64,000 bases of DNA, taken from contig NZ_JAQWOO010000059.1 in the NCBI RefSeq assembly GCF_029245835.1, positions 1-64,000 on the forward strand, given 5' to 3'. Positions 8,118-18,352 of the stretch are shown here, piece after piece. Position 1 is the stretch's first letter. Every line of letters begins with the position of its first letter. The stretch comes from Algibacter sp. (GTDB lineage Bacteria > Bacteroidota > Bacteroidia > Flavobacteriales > Flavobacteriaceae). The position numbers were made by a program, and so were the translations under genes. Below the pieces are notes generated by a model. It made no database searches. It saw only the letters and a list, made by a program, of their open reading frames with translations, and was not told the DNA's origin.

Positions 8118-9113
8118 CTAAGATATAAACCCATGTTTTCTTGCGTGAGTAATTGCTTGACTACTAGTTTCAACTAACAAAACAGGTATTTGTTTATAGT
8201 CTTTAAAAAGCGATGTTATACGTAGCATTTTCTTTTTATGCTTAACACTGCGCAAATAAATTGCAGCAACTTGAGATGGAAATTCATTTGCAACATCCAT
8301 ATAAATATCGGCATCATTCTCACCACTATCACCAATCAAAATGAACTTTAACTTTGGATAGGTTTTTAAAATATTTACAATTTCTATATGTTTTTGTGGA
8401 CGATTACCAGATTTCCTTTTAAATATATCCTTAAAACTTCTCAGTAAGATAGGCCCTTTGGGAAAACTATTCTGTTTTAAAAAAAAATCCAGATAGCGGT
8501 ATAAATTCCAAGGACTATGGCTCACGTAAAAAATCGGATTAGTGTTTTCTCCGGATTTGCCCAGTTGTAATTTATGATAAAACGCTGCTGCGCCTTCTAA
8601 TGGGATTCGACTAGCAGCACTTTTAAAAATACTATTGAGCAATACTTTCCATTTTAGCATTGATACTACACCCGTATGAATAATGGTATCATCAATGTCG
8701 CTTATTACTCCAAATTGAGCTTGAGTACTCGGTATTAATAATTTGCCTGGAAATCGATTTGAGTTTTGAATACTGCGTTTGATATTAACATCATTATAAG
8801 CAATTTCAAAGTTAAGCCAACCTTCATCATTAGCTAATGTACTCAATCCATCAACATATTCATCAACCTTAAAATAACCTTGATTATCTGAAACAGTGTT
8901 TATAACCATTCCGTTAGGCAACGTAATCTTGAGTTCGGTATGTTTAATTTCATCACTCTCAAAGCGTTTCCATGAATTAATAAGCAAACCAAACAAACCC
9001 TTTTGCTCTAAATTAATAGTTTCATCTTCCAAAGCACGACCACGTATATAAAAATGGTTAGATGTACCGTAAGTTTGAAAAGCAATAATTTGAAGTGGGT
9101 CTTTCTTAAACAT
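8118..9113 (-). CDS. App1-family phosphatase domain protein (DUF2183)
   Basis: This 331-residue protein has a C-terminal App1-like catalytic domain. The HAD-type motif DIDDT is at residues 139-143, followed by the conserved YVSHSPWN segment, a Lys/Arg-rich stretch (GNRPQKH) and the acidic motif GDSGENDADIY. Yeast App1 is a phosphatidate phosphatase; bacterial homologues are assumed to act on a phosphorylated lipid or similar substrate. The N-terminal 130 residues look like a beta-sandwich that may position the substrate. There is no signal peptide, so it should be cytosolic or peripheral. A terminator separates it from hppA upstream. Confidence 0.85.
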   Translation of the reverse strand: MFKKDPLQIIAFQTYGTSNHFYIRGRALEDETINLEQKGLFGLLINSWKRFESDEIKHTELKITLPNGMVINTVSDNQGYFKVDEYVDGLSTLANDEGWLNFEIAYNDVNIKRSIQNSNRFPGKLLIPSTQAQFGVISDIDDTIIHTGVVSMLKWKVLLNSIFKSAASRIPLEGAAAFYHKLQLGKSGENTNPIFYVSHSPWNLYRYLDFFLKQNSFPKGPILLRSFKDIFKRKSGNRPQKHIEIVNILKTYPKLKFILIGDSGENDADIYMDVANEFPSQVAAIYLRSVKHKKKMLRITSLFKDYKQIPVLLVETSSQAITHARKHGFIS

Positions 9114-9140
9114 AAGTGTTTCAATTCCGTTTAAAAATAC

Positions 9141-9172
9141 AAAAAAACCACGCTTACTGCGTGGTTTTTTTT
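9141..9172 (-). terminator. Terminator of hppA
   Basis: The inverted repeat AAAAACCACGC/GCGTGGTTTTT around a TTACT loop gives a strong hairpin with A and T runs on both sides. It lies between the hppA stop and the App1 gene start on the minus strand. Confidence 0.8.
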
Positions 9173-9196
9173 ATTCTTAGAAAAAGATAAGAGAAA

Positions 9197-11605
9197 CTAG
9201 TTTACAATTTCTTCCTCAATCTGTTTTACGATCTTTTTACTTTCAACTATAATGTCTTTACCATTATCTTTTAAAGCATTAATACTAGATTTAACTTCAG
9301 CGTCAGTTCCTTCGAAAGTTTCATAAGCTGTAGATGATTCTTCATTTTTAGTGGTTACTGTAGTAACTATTGCTTTGGTAGTTCCATCATCATTTTTTAT
9401 CATTTCAACTTTAACTTCTTTTGAAACTTCAACTTGTTCTGCAACATTTGTATTGTTCGCATATGCAGTTACATCATCCGCAGATATTGCAATACTTGGA
9501 GCAATTACTAATGCTACAACCGACATTAATTTTAATAAAATATTTAAAGAAGGCCCTGAAGTATCTTTGAAAGGATCTCCTACAGTATCTCCAACAACTG
9601 CTGCTTTATGGGCATCAGTTCCTTTTTTACCTTGTTCTTCAATAGTTTTCTTTGCATTATCCCAAGCACCACCAGCATTAGACTGGAAGATAGCCATAAG
9701 CACACCACAAGTAGTAACACCTGCAAGAAGCCCTCCTAACATTTCAGCACCACCTAAAAAACCAACGGCAACAGGAACAGCAATAGCTAATAAACCTGGT
9801 AATACCATTTCTTTAATAGACGCTTTAGTTGAAATATCAATACATTTTCCATAATCTGCTACACCATCAGCTGCATCAAAAATTGCTCTTTGCTCTTTTG
9901 TCGCTTTAGTCATATCAGAGTCAACAGCTCTCATAACTTCTAAAGCCGCTTTTAATTTTGGAATATCTCTAAACTGACGTCTTACTTCTTCAATCATTGC
10001 CATGGCCGCACGACCAACAGCATTCATTGACAACGCTGAGAATACAAATGGTAACATACCACCAACTAATAGTCCAGCCATAATTTTAGGCTGAGAAACA
10101 TCAATAGCAGTAACACCTGCTGTTTTCATAAAAGCTGCAAATAATGCTAAAGCGGTTAACGCTGCAGAAGCAATAGCAAATCCTTTTCCAACTGCTGCAG
10201 TTGTATTACCAACAGCATCTAATTTATCAGTACGTTCTCTAACTTCACTTGGTAATTCTGCCATTTCAGCAATACCTCCTGCGTTATCACAAATTGGTCC
10301 GTATGCATCAACTGCTAACTGAATCCCTGTATTTGCTAACATTCCTACCGCTGCAATAGCAATACCATATAACCCTGCAAAATGATGTGATACCATAATA
10401 GCAGCAGCAATTAGAAGAATAGGAATCATTGTTGACATCATACCAACACCTAAACCAGCAATAATATTTGTAGCCGCTCCAGTTTCTGATTGCGCTACAA
10501 TAGACATTACAGGCTTTTTTCCTGTAGCTGTGTAGTACTCTGTTATTTTACCAACACCTAAACCAGCGACTAATCCAGCAATGGTTGCCCAAAATACCCC
10601 CATTGCTCCGAAAGGTAAACCTTCAACAGATTCTGGAATTAATGCATTTATTATGAAATAAGATGCCACAACCATTAAACCTGCAGAACCAAATTCTCCA
10701 ATGTTTAATGCGGTTTGTGGATTTCCACCATCTTTTACTTTAACAAAGAAAGTTCCTAAGATTGACATGATGATACCTACAGCGCCAAGCACTAAAGGCA
10801 AGTAAACAGCTCCTAAACCACTAAAATCTGGTGTTAAAATAAAAGCACCTAATACCATGGTACCTATAATAGAACCTACATAAGATTCAAATAAATCGGC
10901 TCCCATACCAGCCACATCTCCAACATTATCACCAACGTTATCAGCAATAGTTGCAGGGTTTAAAGGATGATCTTCTGGAATACCAGCTTCAACCTTACCA
11001 ACTAAATCGGCACCAACATCTGCTGCTTTTGTGTAAATACCACCACCAACTCTTGCAAATAAAGCTATCGATGAAGCACCTAAAGAAAATCCTGAAAGTA
11101 CATTTAATACCATTCCTAAATTTTCAGCTCCAGGCCATATACCTTGGTATAGCATAAATAAACCACTTAATCCTAAAATACCTAAACCTACAACACCTAA
11201 GCCCATTACTGCACCACCAGCGAACGCCACTTCTAATGCACGCCCAAGTGATGTTCTTGCAGCTTCCGTAGTTCTAACATTTGCTTTGGTTGCTACTTTC
11301 ATTCCAATGAATCCTGCTAAAGCAGAACAAATGGCGCCTACAATAAATGATACAGCTACCATACCACTAGAGCCTACTTCTGATACACCTTTAAAATACA
11401 ATAAGACTGCTACTGCAGCTACAAAAATTGCTAAAACCTTGTATTCAGCTTTCAAAAAAGCCATAGCACCATCTGCTATATTTTTAGCTATACGTGACAT
11501 TTTTTCATTACCAACGTCTTGTTTAGAAACCCATCCGCTTTTAAGAAAAACGAAAATCAAAGCTACAACTCCAAAAAGAGGTAAAAATTTTACTATTAAT
11601 TCCAT
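9197..11605 (-). CDS. hppA: Membrane-bound ion-pumping pyrophosphatase, K+-dependent type
   Basis: This 802-residue protein is a multi-pass integral-membrane pyrophosphatase that couples PPi hydrolysis to H+ and/or Na+ export. It shows the substrate motif [11 protein letters not shown] followed by [21 protein letters not shown], and the later DNAGGIAEM and [15 protein letters not shown] motifs. The GNTTAA motif has Ala where K+-independent pumps carry Lys, so K+ stimulation is predicted. Whether Na+ or H+ is pumped is not clear by eye. After the last transmembrane helix there is an unusual tail of about 100 charged residues rich in V, K, E and T. M-PPase termini face outward, so the tail would be periplasmic. 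Soluble ppa is the next gene upstream. Confidence 0.95.
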   Translation of the reverse strand: MELIVKFLPLFGVVALIFVFLKSGWVSKQDVGNEKMSRIAKNIADGAMAFLKAEYKVLAIFVAAVAVLLYFKGVSEVGSSGMVAVSFIVGAICSALAGFIGMKVATKANVRTTEAARTSLGRALEVAFAGGAVMGLGVVGLGILGLSGLFMLYQGIWPGAENLGMVLNVLSGFSLGASSIALFARVGGGIYTKAADVGADLVGKVEAGIPEDHPLNPATIADNVGDNVGDVAGMGADLFESYVGSIIGTMVLGAFILTPDFSGLGAVYLPLVLGAVGIIMSILGTFFVKVKDGGNPQTALNIGEFGSAGLMVVASYFIINALIPESVEGLPFGAMGVFWATIAGLVAGLGVGKITEYYTATGKKPVMSIVAQSETGAATNIIAGLGVGMMSTMIPILLIAAAIMVSHHFAGLYGIAIAAVGMLANTGIQLAVDAYGPICDNAGGIAEMAELPSEVRERTDKLDAVGNTTAAVGKGFAIASAALTALALFAAFMKTAGVTAIDVSQPKIMAGLLVGGMLPFVFSALSMNAVGRAAMAMIEEVRRQFRDIPKLKAALEVMRAVDSDMTKATKEQRAIFDAADGVADYGKCIDISTKASIKEMVLPGLLAIAVPVAVGFLGGAEMLGGLLAGVTTCGVLMAIFQSNAGGAWDNAKKTIEEQGKKGTDAHKAAVVGDTVGDPFKDTSGPSLNILLKLMSVVALVIAPSIAISADDVTAYANNTNVAEQVEVSKEVKVEMIKNDDGTTKAIVTTVTTKNEESSTAYETFEGTDAEVKSSINALKDNGKDIIVESKKIVKQIEEEIVN

Positions 11606-11840
11606 TAGTTAGTCAGTTTTAAATTAATTATTTTTTTTTAACTCGACGAAAATATGAAAATATAAGTGATAAAAAAAGCCTATATATACTAAAGATTATA
11701 TATTTAATAAGCCATTAAATTATAATATTCTGAATACTATGACATCTGTTAGTTTTTTTAGGATGTACTATTGAATTTTAACATACTAAACCAATGTTTT
11801 AATAGTTGAAAACAATACATTAAATTTCAAAATCAGACAA

Positions 11841-11876
11841 AAAAAAAACATCTTAATATGTATTAAGATGTTTTTT
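11841..11876 (-). terminator. Terminator of ppa
   Basis: The perfect stem ACATCTTAATA/TATTAAGATGT with a 2-base loop, bounded by A9 and T6 runs, starts about 20 bases after the ppa stop on the minus strand. Confidence 0.8.
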
Positions 11877-11896
11877 CATTCTATTTAAGAGCGGAA

Positions 11897-12430
11897 TTAT
11901 ATAGTAAAAGTTCGCTTCTTTTTATGGTCACTATTATCATAACGCGCAACACATTCATGGTAAATTTTAATAGCTTCTTCAGCATTTCCCCAACCACCTG
12001 TATCAACTTTTTTCTTCTCTAAATCTTTATATACTTGAAAAAAGTGCTCAATCTCTTTTAATCTATGTGGATTTAAATCGGCAATATCACTTCTTTTACT
12101 CCAAACAGGATCTGATACTGGTACACAAATAATTTTCTCATCTGGTCCTTTTTCATCTGTCATATGAAACACACCAATTGGTCTTACTTCCATTACAACC
12201 ATAGGGTAAGACGGCTCAGTAGATAATACCAAAATATCTAATGGATCCTGATCTAGTGCTAAAGTTTCAGGAATAAAACCGTAGTCTCCTGGATACATCA
12301 TTGAAGAAAACAGGGTTCTATCAAACCTAATTTTATGCAACGTAAAATCGTACTCATATTTATTTCTACTTCCTTTTGGTATTTCAATTAAGACATCAAA
12401 AGACACCACTTTTTTCTTTTTATCACTCAT
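11897..12430 (-). CDS. ppa: Soluble inorganic pyrophosphatase (family I)
   Basis: The protein hydrolyses cytosolic PPi to phosphate. It carries the family I hallmarks EIPKGSRNKYE near the N-terminus, YPGDYGFIPETL, and the metal-binding DQDPLDILV motif. I start it at the ATG at 12430 (MSDKKKK), giving 177 residues; an in-frame ATG 13 codons upstream exists but adds a hydrophobic stretch not expected in this enzyme. It is followed by a terminator and then, 290 bases on, by hppA on the same strand, so soluble and membrane pyrophosphatases are neighbours but not one transcript. Confidence 0.93.
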   Translation of the reverse strand: MSDKKKKVVSFDVLIEIPKGSRNKYEYDFTLHKIRFDRTLFSSMMYPGDYGFIPETLALDQDPLDILVLSTEPSYPMVVMEVRPIGVFHMTDEKGPDEKIICVPVSDPVWSKRSDIADLNPHRLKEIEHFFQVYKDLEKKKVDTGGWGNAEEAIKIYHECVARYDNSDHKKKRTFTI

Positions 12431-12644
12431 ATAAATATATTTTAAAAACCCTATAACAAGGTTATTCAATTTAATATTAAGAATGCAAATGTACTGAACA
12501 CTTTGGCCTTTAGCAACAATTACATCAAGCTTAAATATATTTTTTCATAAGTATAATTTTAACATAATCATATTCAATAATTCATAAAATCTCGACTCAA
12601 TATTTGTTATATTGTGCAGGACTAACTTAGATAAATATAGAATC

Positions 12645-14873
12645 ATGCGTACGTTAACATTCTTACTTTTCTTATTCTTTTTTAATATCAACGCTCAAAA
12701 CCAACCTTGGCAAGGAAAATTTGAGCCTATAGACAACATGATTGCACCTCCTAACTCTTATAGAAATGCTAGTGGCGCTCCTACAAAGGCGTATTGGCAA
12801 CAGCGTGCAGATTATAAAATAAAAGCAGTTCTTAACGAAAAAACAAACACCCTCTTTGGAGAAGAAGTGATTACTTATTTCAATAATTCACCCGACGATT
12901 TAAGCTACTTATGGATTCAGCTTGAACAGAATGTAAACAAAAAAGAAAATGAAGATTTTGGTAGCATCAATAATAAAATGAAAGATTCTATGACCTCAAG
13001 AAACATGCAGTTTCTTACCAGAACTATTGATTTCCCTGCAGGATACTCAATAAAACATGTAAAAGATGAAAATGGTAAAAACATAAAAACCGTGGTTAAT
13101 AACACCATGATGAAGGTTAAATTAAATACACTTTTAAAATCTGGTGAATCTACTAAACTTTCTATTGCTTGGTCTTATCCTATTACTGACAGGAGTATGT
13201 ACTTATTATCAAGAGAAGGATATGAATATTTTCCAGAAGATGATAATACCGTTTACCTTATTGCGCATTGGTTTCCCAGAATGGCTGTTTATAATGATAC
13301 AGAAGGTTGGCAAAACCAACAATTTCAAAAACTAGGAGAGTTTGCCCTAGAATTTGGAGATTATGAGGTTGAAATAACGGTGCCAGAAGATCATATTGTT
13401 GCATCTACAGGAACCCTTCAAAATGAAGAATCTGTATTAACAAAAACACAACGTAAAAGATTAGAACAAGCGAAAAAATCCTTTGATAAACCTATAATGA
13501 TTATTACAAAAGATGAAGCTGAAGCTAACGAAAAACAAAAATCTACAAAACAAAAAACATGGAAATTTAATGCTAAAAATGTTAGAGATTTTGCATTTGC
13601 TTCTTCAAGAAAATTTATTTGGGATGCACAAGCTGTAAAATTATCAACAAATACGGTTATGGCAATGTCTTTCTATCCAAAAGAAGGCTTACCGGTATGG
13701 CAAGAATCATCTACAAAAGCGATAATGCACGCTCTCGAAGTATACTCTGAAGCTACCTTTGATTACCCTTACCCTGTTTGTATTTCTGTTAATACTTCAA
13801 ATATTGGAATGGAGTTTCCTATGATTAGTTTTAATGGTGGAAGACCTATTAATGGAAAAATAAGTGATGCGGCAAAACAAGGGATGATAGGTACTATAAT
13901 TCATGAAGTTGGACACAATTGGTTTCCTATGATTGTAAGCTCTGATGAACGTAAATGGATGTGGATGGATGAGGGCTTAAACACCTTCCTGCATCAAAGA
14001 ACAATTGCAGAACGCTACCCAGATTTTAATAGCGTAACTCCAAAAAGTATTGTCCCTTTTATGAGTGGTGACAAAAACATATTAAGACCAATAATGACAA
14101 ATTCTGATAATGAACTCATGTCGCAATTTGGTGCCAATTTCTATTTAAAACCAACAGTTGGCTTGCAAATTCTAAGAAACTCTGTTGTTGGAAAAGAACT
14201 CTTTGATGAAGCCTTTAAAGAATATGCTAACCGTTGGAAATATAAACACCCAAATCCAGGTGATTTATTTAGAACACTAGAAGATGCTACAGCAACAGAT
14301 TTAGATTGGTTTTACAGAGGTTGGTTTTTTACTACTGATAATGTAGATATGGAATTAAGTAGCGTAAAGTGGTTTAAAGTTTTTGAAAAGAATTCGAATA
14401 TTGAAGATCAAAAAAGTACTAAAAAAATAAAAATTACTGCGAATAATTATACTGCTGGAACAGAAGCTAACGATTTTTCAAATGGCCCAGAAATAATTAC
14501 TATGACTTCTACTCCAGACGATGCTTATGGGCAGTTTTTATCCAGAATTGATGAACCTGAAATACGTAAACAATTATCTGGAAAAAACATTTATGAAGTT
14601 ACTATTAAAAATTTAGGCGGACTCGTAATGCCCGTTAGCATTGAATGGATTTTTACAGATGGCAGCTCAGAAATAGATACTTTACCAGCAGATATATGGA
14701 GACGAAATGAATATAAAATTCAGAAAACTTTCATTAAAGAAAAGGAAGTTAGCAAAATAAATTTAGATCCTAATTTTGAATTTGCTGATACCAATATGAA
14801 AAACAATAGCTTTCCCAAAGAAGATTTAAAATCAGATTTTGAAAATTTCAAAGACAAAAAAAACAAAAAATAA
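12645..14873 (+). CDS. M1-family zinc metallopeptidase (aminopeptidase), secreted
   Basis: This 742-residue protein has a signal peptide (1-17, MRTLTFLLFLFFFNINA). The zinc site HEVGH begins at residue 420, with the third ligand Glu in MDEGLNTF 19 residues later. The exopeptidase-type motif is NIGMEFP. N-terminal beta-saddle, thermolysin-like catalytic domain and C-terminal domain are in the expected order, so it should trim peptides from the N-terminus in the periplasm or at the cell surface. The start chosen is the ATG that opens the signal peptide; the frame extends 11 codons upstream to a TTG that would add a charged leader. It ends with a Lys/Asp-rich tail and a strong terminator. Confidence 0.9.
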   Translation: MRTLTFLLFLFFFNINAQNQPWQGKFEPIDNMIAPPNSYRNASGAPTKAYWQQRADYKIKAVLNEKTNTLFGEEVITYFNNSPDDLSYLWIQLEQNVNKKENEDFGSINNKMKDSMTSRNMQFLTRTIDFPAGYSIKHVKDENGKNIKTVVNNTMMKVKLNTLLKSGESTKLSIAWSYPITDRSMYLLSREGYEYFPEDDNTVYLIAHWFPRMAVYNDTEGWQNQQFQKLGEFALEFGDYEVEITVPEDHIVASTGTLQNEESVLTKTQRKRLEQAKKSFDKPIMIITKDEAEANEKQKSTKQKTWKFNAKNVRDFAFASSRKFIWDAQAVKLSTNTVMAMSFYPKEGLPVWQESSTKAIMHALEVYSEATFDYPYPVCISVNTSNIGMEFPMISFNGGRPINGKISDAAKQGMIGTIIHEVGHNWFPMIVSSDERKWMWMDEGLNTFLHQRTIAERYPDFNSVTPKSIVPFMSGDKNILRPIMTNSDNELMSQFGANFYLKPTVGLQILRNSVVGKELFDEAFKEYANRWKYKHPNPGDLFRTLEDATATDLDWFYRGWFFTTDNVDMELSSVKWFKVFEKNSNIEDQKSTKKIKITANNYTAGTEANDFSNGPEIITMTSTPDDAYGQFLSRIDEPEIRKQLSGKNIYEVTIKNLGGLVMPVSIEWIFTDGSSEIDTLPADIWRRNEYKIQKTFIKEKEVSKINLDPNFEFADTNMKNNSFPKEDLKSDFENFKDKKNKK

Positions 14874-14880
14874 CTAAAAA

Positions 14881-14912
14881 ATAAAATCCGTGATAAGTCA
14901 CGGATTTTATTA
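14881..14912 (+). terminator. Terminator of the M1 peptidase gene
   Basis: The inverted repeat ATAAAATCCGTGA/TCACGGATTTTAT with a 3-4-base loop starts 8 bases after the stop codon and ends in a T-rich arm. Confidence 0.8.
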
Positions 14913-14922
14913 AACTAAATTC

Positions 14923-14950
14923 AAACTAACTAAACTAAACTAAACTAAAT
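14923..14950. repeat. Short tandem repeat of ACTAA units
   Basis: A run of imperfect then perfect ACTAA/TAAAC pentamers between the M1 peptidase terminator and the SGNH hydrolase gene. Related single copies flank it on both sides (14911-14960). Confidence 0.75.
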
Positions 14951-15046
14951 TTTAACTAAACTTTTTTATATTTCCTTAAGCAAATATAGTACGTATTATT
15001 AATATATTTTTATTTATATTTTTTATGAAATACATAAATAAAGTTT

Positions 15047-15724
15047 ATGTATTTATTTAAGAATCTAAAATCAATTTTTAGCAATATGGTTCATACGGTA
15101 TCTAAATATTTTATTTTAATCACTTTTGTTTTGTCCTTTGTGTTTCATGCCGAAGGACAGATAAATAAAGAGACTTACAACCTATTATTCATCGGTAATA
15201 GTTTAACTTCCACTAATAATCTACCTTTAATAATAAAAACAAAAGCAAAATATTCGGGTTATAATATTGAAACCGAAATGATTACATTACCTAACTATGC
15301 CATTTCTGACCATTGGAAAAAAGGGGAAGTCCAAAATCTTATAAGAAGTAAAAAATATGACGTTGTAATAATTCAGCAAGGGCCTTCATCGCAATCTAAG
15401 GGAAGACAAATATTAATTGATTATGGTAAAAAATATAATGCTATTTGTAAAGAAAATAAAGCGCTACTAGCCTATTTTATGGTTTGGCCATCATTACAAA
15501 ACTATGACACTTTTGATGATGTGATAAAAAATTATGAAATAGCTGCTGTAGAAAATGATGCCATTTTATGTCCTGTTGGAAAGCATTGGAAACATTATTT
15601 TGAGTCGTCAAAAAAGTTTGACTATTATGGTGTTGATAATTTTCATCCATCAAAAAAAGGAAGCGAAGTTGCTGCTAAAATTATTTTAAATAATGTATTG
15701 AAACATTTAAGGCAAGAGGGATAA
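15047..15724 (+). CDS. Secreted SGNH/GDSL-type hydrolase
   Basis: This 225-residue protein has an N-terminal export signal (hydrophobic core about 20-38) and the SGNH blocks: FIGNSLT with the nucleophile Ser, a block II Gly region, IIQQGPSSQ in place of block III, and DNFHPS with the catalytic Asp and His near the C-terminus. Such enzymes are esterases or lipases, often deacetylating glycans. A second ATG at 15086 would give a shorter, more standard signal peptide, so the start is uncertain by 13 codons. The substrate is unknown. The next gene follows after about 100 bases with its own likely promoter. Confidence 0.82.
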   Translation: MYLFKNLKSIFSNMVHTVSKYFILITFVLSFVFHAEGQINKETYNLLFIGNSLTSTNNLPLIIKTKAKYSGYNIETEMITLPNYAISDHWKKGEVQNLIRSKKYDVVIIQQGPSSQSKGRQILIDYGKKYNAICKENKALLAYFMVWPSLQNYDTFDDVIKNYEIAAVENDAILCPVGKHWKHYFESSKKFDYYGVDNFHPSKKGSEVAAKIILNNVLKHLRQEG

Positions 15725-15826
15725 TATACGATTTTGATTACAAAAATATATTTTATATTTATATTTATATTTTTATATAGTAAAAAAAAGCTATCTTTGA
15801 TAGTAACCAACCTATTCCTTAAAAAA

Positions 15827-16210
15827 ATGAAAACCTACCTAACGGTTATTTCACTTTTAGTTACCCTAACTGTTTTCTGCCAAAATAGTTCCTGCAAGGA
15901 TTTTAAAACAGGAAAATTTAAATATTCTAATCCTAAATACGCAGCATGGACCATTTCAAGAACAGATTCTGTTCAAGTCGAAATTAACAGTAAAACAGGA
16001 ACAGAAATAACCAGTCAAGTTGAATGGAAATCTGATTGTAACTTAAAATTAACTTGCAAAAGTGTTTCAAAAAATAATATGAAACATGCTATTGGACATG
16101 TGTTTGAGATTTATATTTATGAAACTTTTAATGACGGCTATAAGTGCATTTCTAAAAGTAATGACATTCAATTAGAAGATTTAGAATTAGAAATGATAAA
16201 AATAAAATAG
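15827..16210 (+). CDS. Small secreted protein, function unknown
   Basis: I start at the ATG at 15827 because it opens a clear signal peptide (MKTYLTVISLLVTLTVFCQ), giving 127 residues; the open frame extends 31 codons upstream through an AT-rich tract that is more likely promoter. TATCTTTG at 15792-15799 matches the Bacteroidetes -7 consensus 27 bases before this ATG, although no good TTG lies at the usual distance. The mature part has four cysteines (SSCKDF, SDCN, LTCKS, YKCIS) that could form disulfides, and a beta-rich pattern. No family is recognised. Confidence 0.65.
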   Translation: MKTYLTVISLLVTLTVFCQNSSCKDFKTGKFKYSNPKYAAWTISRTDSVQVEINSKTGTEITSQVEWKSDCNLKLTCKSVSKNNMKHAIGHVFEIYIYETFNDGYKCISKSNDIQLEDLELEMIKIK

Positions 16211-16321
16211 CGCAAACATGTCTTCAAAGTAATCAAAAAAACAAGTTTTTATTAAACCTAAAAAAGATACTTGTTATTATTTCATTTCAATTATAACATC
16301 AAATTTTAAAACACAACAAAA

Positions 16322-17629
16322 TTATATACGCTCAATCCTAGCGCCTATAGCTCGTAAACGCACATCAATATGTTCATAACCACGATCTATCTGCTCTATA
16401 TTCTGGATTGTTGATGTTCCTTTTGCTGATAGCGCAGCAATTAATAATGAAACACCAGCACGAATATCTGGAGAAGTCATTGTAGTTGCTTTAAGCGTAG
16501 ATTTAAAATCATGACCAATAACTGTAGCACGATGTGGATCGCAAAGTATGATCTTTGCTCCCATATCTATGAGTTTATCCACAAAGAACAAACGGCTTTC
16601 AAACATTTTTTGATGAATTAAAACACTTCCTCTAGCTTGCGTTGCTACAACAAGAATAATGCTTAACAAATCTGGAGTAAATCCTGGCCAAGGTGCATCA
16701 GAGATCGTTAAAATAGAACCATCAATAAAACTTTGTATTTCATAGCCATCGGTATGTGCAGGAATATGAATATCATCCCCTTGCTTTTCAACAGTAATCC
16801 CTAATTTTCTAAACGTTTCTGGAATCAATCCTAAATCATCCCACGATACATTAGTTATGGTTAGTTCACTTTTAGTCATGGCAGCAAGACCAATCCAACT
16901 CCCTATTTCAATCATATCAGGAAGCATTCTATGTTCTGTTCCACCTAAATGCTCTACACCATCAATAATTAACATATTAGAACCTACACCACTAATTTTG
17001 GCGCCCATTCTATTAAGCATTTTACATAATTGCTGTAAATAAGGTTCGCAAGCGGCATTGTAAATAGTAGTTTGTCCTTCAGCTAAAACAGCAGCCATCA
17101 AAATATTTGCTGTTCCTGTTACCGATGCTTCTTCAAGCAACATGTATGTACCTTTTAGTTTATCGGCTTCAACACCATAAAACTGGTCTTCTCTACTATA
17201 TCTAAATTTTGCTCCTAATTTTATAAGACCTTCAAAATGCGTATCTAAACGACGACGGCCAATTTTATCGCCTCCAGGTTTAGGTATATACCCTTTCCCA
17301 AAGCGCCCTAAAAGCGGACCAACAATCATTATAGAACCACGTAAACCACGCCCATCAATTTTAAATTGATCAGACTCTAAATATTTTAAATTTACATTAT
17401 CTGCTTTAAAACTATAAGAGCCAATACCAAGTTTTTCAACCTTTACTCCAAGTTTTTTTAGTAAACTAATAAGTTTATTTACATCAACAATATCTGGTAT
17501 ATTATTTATAGTAACAAGCTCTGGAGTTAGTAAAACGGCACATAAAATTTGTAATGCTTCGTTTTTGGCACCTTGGGGTTGTATTTTCCCTTTTAATTGG
17601 TGACCACCTTCAATTTTAAATGTTCCCAT
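16322..17629 (-). CDS. murA: UDP-N-acetylglucosamine 1-carboxyvinyltransferase, Asp variant
   Basis: The protein catalyses the first committed step of peptidoglycan synthesis, adding enolpyruvate from PEP to UDP-GlcNAc. Its 435 residues show the inside-out alpha/beta barrel repeats, the N-terminal QGAKNEAL (K22/N23 equivalent), and the active-site loop. The loop reads PGGDKIG with Asp at residue 121 where most enzymes have the Cys that fosfomycin alkylates. Asp at this position is active and known to give intrinsic fosfomycin resistance in other bacteria. It follows DUF4290 by 6 bases, so they are cotranscribed. Confidence 0.95.
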   Translation of the reverse strand: MGTFKIEGGHQLKGKIQPQGAKNEALQILCAVLLTPELVTINNIPDIVDVNKLISLLKKLGVKVEKLGIGSYSFKADNVNLKYLESDQFKIDGRGLRGSIMIVGPLLGRFGKGYIPKPGGDKIGRRRLDTHFEGLIKLGAKFRYSREDQFYGVEADKLKGTYMLLEEASVTGTANILMAAVLAEGQTTIYNAACEPYLQQLCKMLNRMGAKISGVGSNMLIIDGVEHLGGTEHRMLPDMIEIGSWIGLAAMTKSELTITNVSWDDLGLIPETFRKLGITVEKQGDDIHIPAHTDGYEIQSFIDGSILTISDAPWPGFTPDLLSIILVVATQARGSVLIHQKMFESRLFFVDKLIDMGAKIILCDPHRATVIGHDFKSTLKATTMTSPDIRAGVSLLIAALSAKGTSTIQNIEQIDRGYEHIDVRLRAIGARIERI

Positions 17630-17635
17630 GTTTGA

Positions 17636-18286
17636 TTAGTAGCGTTTTCTTTGGCGGTTACTAGAACTCTTTTTGTGGTGCGGTTTTTTGCTACTGCTAC
17701 CAGAATATTTCCCTTTTGTACGCAACAAACTTGATGATTCAGACAAAGCTTCTGTAGAGTCTTTCAAATTAATTTTACCTCCTGAAAGTTCAAAAAGGTG
17801 ATCAAAAATAACAGCATCCTCAACCGTATCTTTATTCCAATTTAAAAAACACTTTTTCATGTGGTTGGCTATGGTATAAGTAAGCGCTTCTTTAAGCTCG
17901 CCTTCTTCCCAAGTGTTAGCAACATCAATCATAGTCTTAATATTGTTTCCGTAAAAACGATATTTTGGAAAATTTTGCGGATACTCTAATACTTCTGGAC
18001 GTTCTTCAAACACCTCTTTTGTTGGCTTCTCGTAAGGCGAATCTACATCCAATTCAAAATTAGCCATTATAAAAAGTTGATCCCAAAGTTTATGCTGAAA
18101 ATCAGGAACATCTCTTAAGTGTGGTTGCATATTACCCATTACAGAAATTATGGCTTTAGCTACCTTATTGCGTTCCTCTTTTGTTTCTTGTGTTTTAGCA
18201 TGATTAATCATTTTTTGAATATGGCGTCCGTACTCTGGAATGATTAAATGTTCACGCTCTGTGTTGTATTCTAAATTATCTATCAA
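17636..18286 (-). CDS. DUF4290 family protein
   Basis: This 216-residue cytosolic protein starts MIDNLEYNTERE and has the DUF4290 pattern (IPEYGRHIQKMI, then a helical domain with YPKYRFYGNN-like block near residue 110). The C-terminal 30 residues are very basic and low complexity (KKPHHKKSSSNRQRKRY), which suggests nucleic-acid or ribosome contact. It is widespread in Bacteroidota and typically sits directly upstream of murA, as here (6-base gap). The function is unknown; the genomic link suggests a role around cell-wall synthesis but that is inference. Confidence 0.85.
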   Translation of the reverse strand: MIDNLEYNTEREHLIIPEYGRHIQKMINHAKTQETKEERNKVAKAIISVMGNMQPHLRDVPDFQHKLWDQLFIMANFELDVDSPYEKPTKEVFEERPEVLEYPQNFPKYRFYGNNIKTMIDVANTWEEGELKEALTYTIANHMKKCFLNWNKDTVEDAVIFDHLFELSGGKINLKDSTEALSESSSLLRTKGKYSGSSSKKPHHKKSSSNRQRKRY

Positions 18287-18352
18287 AATAAATGTGTAGA
18301 GTTAATTGTTGTTGCACGTAGTTATTGTGCATGCGCAAAATACAAAAAATAA

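Noticed and set aside
9351-9854. 167-codon frame opposite the hppA gene
   Set aside because: It is the antisense shadow of a long well-supported transmembrane coding region and has no family similarity.
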